Positions 59,791-64,000 of a DNA stretch of 64,000 nt are shown here, piece after piece. A program made the position numbers and the translations under genes. Position 1 is the first letter of the stretch; each line of letters begins with the position of its first letter. The stretch spans positions 2,260,177 to 2,324,176 of the forward strand of contig NZ_CP175511.1 in NCBI RefSeq assembly GCF_046058945.1. The letters are read 5' to 3'. This DNA comes from Brochothrix campestris (lineage in GTDB: Bacteria > Bacillota > Bacilli > Lactobacillales > Listeriaceae). The notes beneath the pieces are model-generated. The model had not been told where the DNA came from and searched no databases. It saw only the letters and a program-made list of their open reading frames with translations.

Positions 59791-61176
59791 CTATTTTCCT
59801 AAACAAAATTGTGAGAATAACTGATCTAATAGTTCGTCTTGAACAGCGTCACCGGTAATTTCACCGAGTAAGCTCCAAGCCTGTGTCATATCCATTTGAA
59901 CGAGATCAACGGGCATTTCATTCGCTAAGCCCGCTAAAACATCATCCAAGGCTGTGACTGTTTTATTTAAGAGCGCCACGTGACGCGTGTTTGAAACATA
60001 CGTTGCATCTTCACTAACGACTGCACCCGAGAAGAAGAAATCAGCAATTGCTTGTTCGAGTTGGTCAATACCGTCCTGTGCTTCGAGTGAGATTTTCACA
60101 ATCGGATTACCGTTCGCTAAGGCCCTTACACGCGCTTCATCCACCTGTGTCGGCAAATCTGTTTTGTTTAAAATAACCACGAACGGTTGGTGCGCTGCCG
60201 CGGAAAATAACGCTTCATCTTCAGGACTTAACGGCTCTGCCTGATTGATTACTAACAGGATGAAACTCGCAGCTGAAAGCGCTTGGCGTGAACGTTCAAC
60301 ACCAATTTTTTCAACGATATCTTCCGTTTCACGAATACCGGCGGTGTCGATTAATTTTAACGGCACGCCTTTAACGTTCACATATTCTTCAACGATGTCA
60401 CGGGTCGTACCTGCGATACTTGTTACAATCGCCTTATCCTCTTGAATTAACTGATTCAAGAGCGATGATTTACCGACATTTGGACGACCAATAATCGCCG
60501 TCGATAACCCATCACGTAAAATTTTACCTTGTTGGGCGGTTTCTAACAATTGCAGCACATACCCTTTAACATCGGTTGCTTTTTCAAGCAACATTTTTTG
60601 TGTCATTTCTTCAACGTCATCGTATTCTGGATAATCAATATTCACTTCTACCTGTGCAAGCACATCTAAAATTTCGCGACGGAAACGACGAATCAAGCGA
60701 CTTAAATTACCATCCATTTGTTTTAAGGCTAGGCCCATTGCACGATCCGTTTTGGCACGGATGAGATCCATGACAGCTTCGGCTTGTGACAAATCAATTC
60801 GACCATTTAAGAAGGCCCGTTTCGTAAACTCACCTGGTTCTGCTAAGCGAACACCTAGTTTCAAAATCAATTGTAAGACGCGGTTTACCGCTACAATCCC
60901 ACCGTGCGTATTAATTTCGACGCAGTCTTCACGCGTAAATGTTCGCGGCGCGCGTAAGACACTGACCATTACTTCATCAATGGTTTCGTTAGTCATCGGA
61001 TCGACAATATGACCGTAATGTATTGTATGTGTTGGTACTTCTTCTAATGATTTTGTACCCGAACGGTACGCTTGATTAACGATTTTAACCGCCTCATCAC
61101 CACTGACACGAATAATCGAAATCGCGCCTTCACCTGGTGGGGTTGAAATCGCGGCAATTGTATCAAATTCTAACAT
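59791..61176 (-). CDS. mnmE: tRNA modification GTPase
   Basis: A 461-residue protein beginning MLEFDTIAAISTPPGEGAIS (ATG 61176, AAAGGGGA upstream). The N-terminal folate-binding domain is followed by a helical domain with the inserted G domain (IIGRPNVGKSSLLNQLIQ, LIDTAGIRET, ILNKTDLP). The C-terminal FCLGK carries the catalytic Cys. A Rho-independent-looking hairpin lies 31 bases upstream of the start. Confidence 0.98.
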   Translation of the reverse strand: MLEFDTIAAISTPPGEGAISIIRVSGDEAVKIVNQAYRSGTKSLEEVPTHTIHYGHIVDPMTNETIDEVMVSVLRAPRTFTREDCVEINTHGGIVAVNRVLQLILKLGVRLAEPGEFTKRAFLNGRIDLSQAEAVMDLIRAKTDRAMGLALKQMDGNLSRLIRRFRREILDVLAQVEVNIDYPEYDDVEEMTQKMLLEKATDVKGYVLQLLETAQQGKILRDGLSTAIIGRPNVGKSSLLNQLIQEDKAIVTSIAGTTRDIVEEYVNVKGVPLKLIDTAGIRETEDIVEKIGVERSRQALSAASFILLVINQAEPLSPEDEALFSAAAHQPFVVILNKTDLPTQVDEARVRALANGNPIVKISLEAQDGIDQLEQAIADFFFSGAVVSEDATYVSNTRHVALLNKTVTALDDVLAGLANEMPVDLVQMDMTQAWSLLGEITGDAVQDELLDQLFSQFCLGK

Positions 61177-61206
61177 ATTACTGTATTCCCCTTTCATTTC
61201 AGACAA

Positions 61207-61240
61207 AATAAAAAGCCAAAAACACCTCATGTTGTTTTTA
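61207..61240 (-). terminator. Hairpin with T-run directly upstream of mnmE
   Basis: On the minus strand AGCTAAAAACA pairs with TGTTTTTGGCT, followed by TTTTATTTTG, 31 bases before the mnmE start. It may end upstream transcripts, or act as a leader attenuator if the promoter lies upstream. It may also be the terminator partner of degenerate element R8. Confidence 0.7.
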
Positions 61241-61326
61241 GCTCTGCAACACAGGTTTAAAAGATTGAGAAGTTACACCGCTTGATATTGCATGGCGGAA
61301 TTCGGTTAAAAAACAACAGACTGCTC

Positions 61327-61427
61327 CAGACTGACGACAAACGCTTTTCAGTCTTATCATCTCGTAGCCAAAGTTACTTGAATTATTTTGACAGCAAAAA
61401 GTTTAATTCGACTTTGTTTACAAGCTG
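61327..61427 (-). repeat. Dispersed element, degenerate copy R8
   Basis: On the plus strand it reads CCAGACTGACGACAAACGC, then CAGTCTTATCATCTCGTAGC and AATTCGACTTTGTTTACAAGC. These match the two ends and left half of the element in minus orientation with the GTTCTAG core deleted. Confidence 0.7.
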
Positions 61428-61451
61428 TACACCTCTGTTTTTAGCCGTAAC

Positions 61452-61520
61452 TTATCCACATCTTTCACCTGTAGATATATTGATTTCAATGTTTATTTTA
61501 ACTTATCCACATGTGAATAA
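61452..61520. other. Outlying DnaA-box cluster
   Basis: Perfect TTATCCACA at 61452-61460 and 61503-61511, the latter joined directly to TGTGAATAA (one mismatch) on the other strand. It is in the 600-base gene-free gap between mnmE and yidC, 2.1 kb left of the main oriC cluster. Confidence 0.6.
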
Positions 61521-61708
61521 CAAGTCAAACTGTTTATTTTCGCGCCGCGCCACCGATCAAAATCAATTCGCTTTTATCTCGAACCACTTGTTTCGCTGTT
61601 TGGCCGTAAGAGGCCATTAGGACTCTTATTTAATACGCGGAGCGGAAATTTTAAGCAAAAAAACGCTTGCATGAACTAACTACTAATCGATTCCTACCGA
61701 AACAAAAA

Positions 61709-61747
61709 AACGTTCCCTTCGACTATCACAAGTCGGAAGGAACGTTT
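61709..61747 (-). terminator. Terminator of yidC
   Basis: AACGTTCC-TTCCGAC pairs with GTCGAAGGGAACGTT with small bulges; a T-run follows on the minus strand. Confidence 0.85.
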
Positions 61748-61778
61748 TTAACGTTTTAGAGCGTGCTTCTAAGAAAAC

Positions 61779-62660
61779 TTATTTTTTCTTTTTAGCTTTC
61801 TTTTTCGTACTTGGTTGTTGTTTCAATGACATTTGTTCTGTACGACGTTTTTCAGCATCTAATTTCGCTTGTTCTTCCGCCATTTCACGGCGAATTTTAA
61901 ACGGATTGTTGATGACCAACGTTTGAACAGCCATGAAAATGTTACCAATTACCCAATAAAGCGCTAAGGCTGATGGTAATGACCAACCCGCAAACAAGAT
62001 AAAGGCTGGCATAACATACAACATCATGCTCATTTGTGATGCCATCGCACCTTCTTGTTTTGGTTGCGACATCATGCTTAATTTAGTCGATAAGAATGTT
62101 GTAATCGCAGCTAAGATTGGCAAGATGTGCATGTGATCGGCTTGTCCTAAGTTGAACCATAAAAACGTACCTGTTTCTAATACTTCTGTTCGTCTAATGG
62201 CAGCATAAAGACCAAAGAGCACTGGCATTTGAATAAGCATTGGGAAACAACCAGCTAATGGATTGACATTATTTTCTTTATATAATGCCATTGTTTCTTG
62301 TTGCAACAACATCTGTGTATCACGATCTTTTGATTTGTATTTCGCTTGAATCTCTTTAATCTTCGGTTGTAATTTCATCATATTACGTTGACTACGTAAT
62401 TGTTTTACCATTAATGGTAAAATTAACAACCGAATTAAAATCGTAATTAAGATAATACCCATACCGTAGCTGTTACCTGCAAGCGCAGATAATTTCAAGA
62501 TTAACCAACTAATTGGAAATACAATGTAGTGGCTCCAAAAGCCGGTTGTATTAGCGTCAACTGGATTAGATGCAGCACCTGCTGTCGGTGAACAAGCTGA
62601 CAACACGAGTACCAGTGATACCATCATTAACAGTAAGAGCCATTTTTTATTCGCTTTCAC
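61779..62660 (-). CDS. yidC: Membrane protein insertase YidC (SpoIIIJ type)
   Basis: A 293-residue lipoprotein insertase. The signal peptide ends LSAC (Cys 23). Five membrane helices include MGIILITILIRLLILPLMVK with the conserved positive residue of the hydrophilic groove, and QMPVLFGLYAAIRR. The basic tail ends STKKKAKKKK and contacts ribosomes. It follows rnpA by 39 bases. The jag/khpB gene that normally follows yidC is absent here. Confidence 0.97.
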   Translation of the reverse strand: MKANKKWLLLLMMVSLVLVLSACSPTAGAASNPVDANTTGFWSHYIVFPISWLILKLSALAGNSYGMGIILITILIRLLILPLMVKQLRSQRNMMKLQPKIKEIQAKYKSKDRDTQMLLQQETMALYKENNVNPLAGCFPMLIQMPVLFGLYAAIRRTEVLETGTFLWFNLGQADHMHILPILAAITTFLSTKLSMMSQPKQEGAMASQMSMMLYVMPAFILFAGWSLPSALALYWVIGNIFMAVQTLVINNPFKIRREMAEEQAKLDAEKRRTEQMSLKQQPSTKKKAKKKK

Positions 62661-62699
62661 TCAATAAATCCCCCTTATCAAAACTATCTATTAGAACAA

Positions 62700-63056
62700 T
62701 TATTTAGAACGGTGTTTGTACACCTTTGCTAATTTAAGCACGTGTTCGAGACTGGCTTTCATCTCATGAAACGTCATAGTGGCCGCCGGTTTCCTGGCGA
62801 TAATAACAATATCGATGTGTTGCGAAATCAGTTGATCCTTATCAAAATCCATCATTACATGACGAATGCAACGTTTAATGTAGTTACGTAAATGCGCATC
62901 ACCTAATTTTTTACTAACAGATAAGCCTAATCTAAAATGGTCCTGTTGCTGTTGCGGATTCACATAGACGACAAATTGACGATTAGCTGATGAAAATCCA
63001 TTTTTAAAGATTGTTTGAAAATCTTCGTTTCTTTTGACACGATTGACTTTTTTCAT
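62700..63056 (-). CDS. rnpA: Ribonuclease P protein component
   Basis: A 118-residue basic protein (MKKVNRVKRNEDFQTIFKNG; RLGLSVSKKLGDAHLRNYIK and RCIRHVMMD, the RNR motif region). It assists the P RNA in tRNA 5' maturation. The RBS is weak at the ATG 63056. It is separated from rpmH by a terminator and 230 bases, so it probably has its own promoter. Confidence 0.97.
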   Translation of the reverse strand: MKKVNRVKRNEDFQTIFKNGFSSANRQFVVYVNPQQQQDHFRLGLSVSKKLGDAHLRNYIKRCIRHVMMDFDKDQLISQHIDIVIIARKPAATMTFHEMKASLEHVLKLAKVYKHRSK

Positions 63057-63261
63057 TGGGCTTCATTAACACCACCTATTTTTAAAATGGTCTGTTTTGA
63101 TCACTATGTCAAACAAATACTATTATAGCCGAATTTTTATCAAAAAAAAACTGATATCGTCTTATTTGACTGTAATTGTAGATATTGTTTGACGTACAGA
63201 CAAACGAACCGTCTTTCAAACAGTCCAACCTTATCCTATTTTTTTAAAATAAATCAAAAAA

Positions 63262-63287
63262 AAACCACTGAGACAACTCAGTGGGTC
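63262..63287 (-). terminator. Terminator of rpmH
   Basis: ACCACTGAG and CTCAGTGGGT form the stem around ACAA; eight or more T residues follow on the minus strand. Confidence 0.9.
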
Positions 63288-63290
63288 TTA

Positions 63291-63425
63291 TTATGCTGAT
63301 AAGACTTTACGTCCTTTACGACGACGAGCAGCTAATACGCGACGGCCGTTTTTAGAACTCATACGTGCACGGAAACCGTGAACTTTTGAATGTTTACGTT
63401 TTTTTGGTTGGTAAGTTTGTTTCAT
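63291..63425 (-). CDS. rpmH: 50S ribosomal protein L34
   Basis: A 44-residue protein, MKQTYQPKKRKHSKVHGFRA and so on, ending KVLSA. The ATG at 63425 has a GGAGG RBS. Classic gene next to dnaA, transcribed away from the origin. Confidence 0.98.
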   Translation of the reverse strand: MKQTYQPKKRKHSKVHGFRARMSSKNGRRVLAARRRKGRKVLSA

Positions 63426-63491
63426 ATCCAACACCTCCTCAAATCTATATTCCAAAAGTGTCATAATATTATTAAAATGACATACTAGATA

Positions 63492-63521
63492 ATTATAGTA
63501 GATAAGTAGTGCTATTGTCAA
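63492..63521 (-). promoter_or_regulatory. Promoter of rpmH
   Basis: A consensus -35 TTGACA (63521-63516) and -10 TATAAT (63497-63492) with an 18-base spacer. Confidence 0.85.
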
Positions 63522-63590
63522 TCTAAATCGTAGACTATCTCACTCTTCCTTTTTATAACCTTGGCTTACGGCAACTCCACCAACGAAAAG

Positions 63591-63942
63591 TTATCCACAA
63601 AAAAAGGCTTGTCTGCGCTGTTTTTTATTATGCACAATTAACGTTAGTTTATCCACATCTTCATTTGCTAACTTGTTTCGTTTTTTTATTAGAACATGCT
63701 TATGGACAGCTTATCCCCATTTCACACCGTTGTGGATAACGTTTGTGCACACGTGAATATCTTTGTGAACAATCTTCCAATAGACTTGATAGCTTTGCAA
63801 TTTTCTGCTAAACTAAAACAGATATGAACGCAAACAACAGCTGTGGATAATAAAAGTTATGCACAGTGTGTTAATAACCTGTGGATAACTTTGTTAGACG
63901 TTGTTCACTTTTTTTATCCACAAGTGTTAGTACTGTGGATAA
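63591..63942. other. Origin of replication (oriC) DnaA-box cluster
   Basis: There are seven perfect DnaA boxes: TTATCCACA at 63591, 63649 and 63914, and TGTGGATAA at 63731, 63842, 63880 and 63934. One-mismatch boxes are at 63628, 63711 and 63857. AT-rich DNA follows (63943-63975), and a GGGGGA RBS at 63985 suggests that dnaA starts just past the window on the plus strand. The second oriC cluster normally found between dnaA and dnaN would be outside the window. Confidence 0.93.
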
Positions 63943-64000
63943 ATTTGTTTATCGCTCTAACTTTTTTTAACAGGCTACAATTGCAGGGGGAAAAAAAGAT

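Noticed and set aside
63000..63066. A 20-codon frame overlapping the rnpA start (MKPNEKSQSCQKK...) with a better RBS than rnpA
   Set aside because: Could be a leader peptide, but the frame is short and probably arises by chance from the rnpA sequence; not enough to call.

Overview
The window is the left flank of a chromosomal replication origin in a low-GC Gram-positive bacterium (Bacillota, Listeriaceae/Lactobacillales type). Evidence: the rpmH-rnpA-yidC-mnmE-mnmG-rsmG-noc and parA-parB-DUF951-ychF order, a DnaA-box cluster at the right edge with dnaA expected just beyond base 64000, a mevalonate pathway, an LPXTG surface protein, Fur/Zur/PurR/PadR-type operators and an S-box riboswitch. No sporulation genes were seen. 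My best guess is Brochothrix, a relative of Listeria; this is inferred from gene content and synteny, not from a database match. Layout: 1-2.0 kb, a Fur-boxed iron-siderophore ABC operon. 2.1-6.9 kb, a TctB/TctA-like permease pair in one operon with the three mevalonate kinases/decarboxylase. 7.0-9.1 kb, a zinc locus: CzrA-type repressor, ZnuA lipoprotein and a zinc-independent S14 protein behind two Zur boxes. 9.3-16.9 kb, an ABC1 kinase, FolT, an aminotransferase, a SAM riboswitch serving only a 52-codon ORF, small membrane proteins, an esterase, a TIM-barrel protein and BrnQ. 17.2-18.6 kb, a broken antiporter gene and an unidentified structured RNA. 18.6-28.3 kb, an M23 hydrolase, a 2,616-residue LPXTG adhesin and tRNA-Lys. 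28.4-40.8 kb, a C39-like peptidase, purA, a DHA2 exporter, dnaB-rplI-gdpP, YitT, a DUF2785-like protein, rpsR-ssb-rpsF and an orphan LuxR-type regulator. 41.2-53.6 kb, ALDH, PadR/YhgE, NAD-formate dehydrogenase, DUF1129-ychF, a YhaM-like HD protein, LCP, DUF951 and parBA. 53.8-55.7 kb, a decaying locus with three reading frames, each broken by a single TAG. 56.1-64.0 kb, noc, rsmG-mnmG-mnmE, yidC-rnpA, rpmH and oriC. The most unusual signal is a family of non-coding elements, at least nine copies or fragments, lying between genes and abutting Rho-independent terminator hairpins. In the best copies (42.6-43.1, 46.5-46.8 and 55.7-56.1 kb) the element has the same locus-specific hairpin on both sides, as though a whole terminator had been duplicated on insertion; at 42.6 kb element plus terminator is repeated in tandem with a 235-bp period. 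Other notable points are the SAM riboswitch with a micro-ORF, the AUC/AUU start of the zinc-independent S14 gene, the three neighbouring UAG-interrupted frames, and parS-like sites with a CACATG core.
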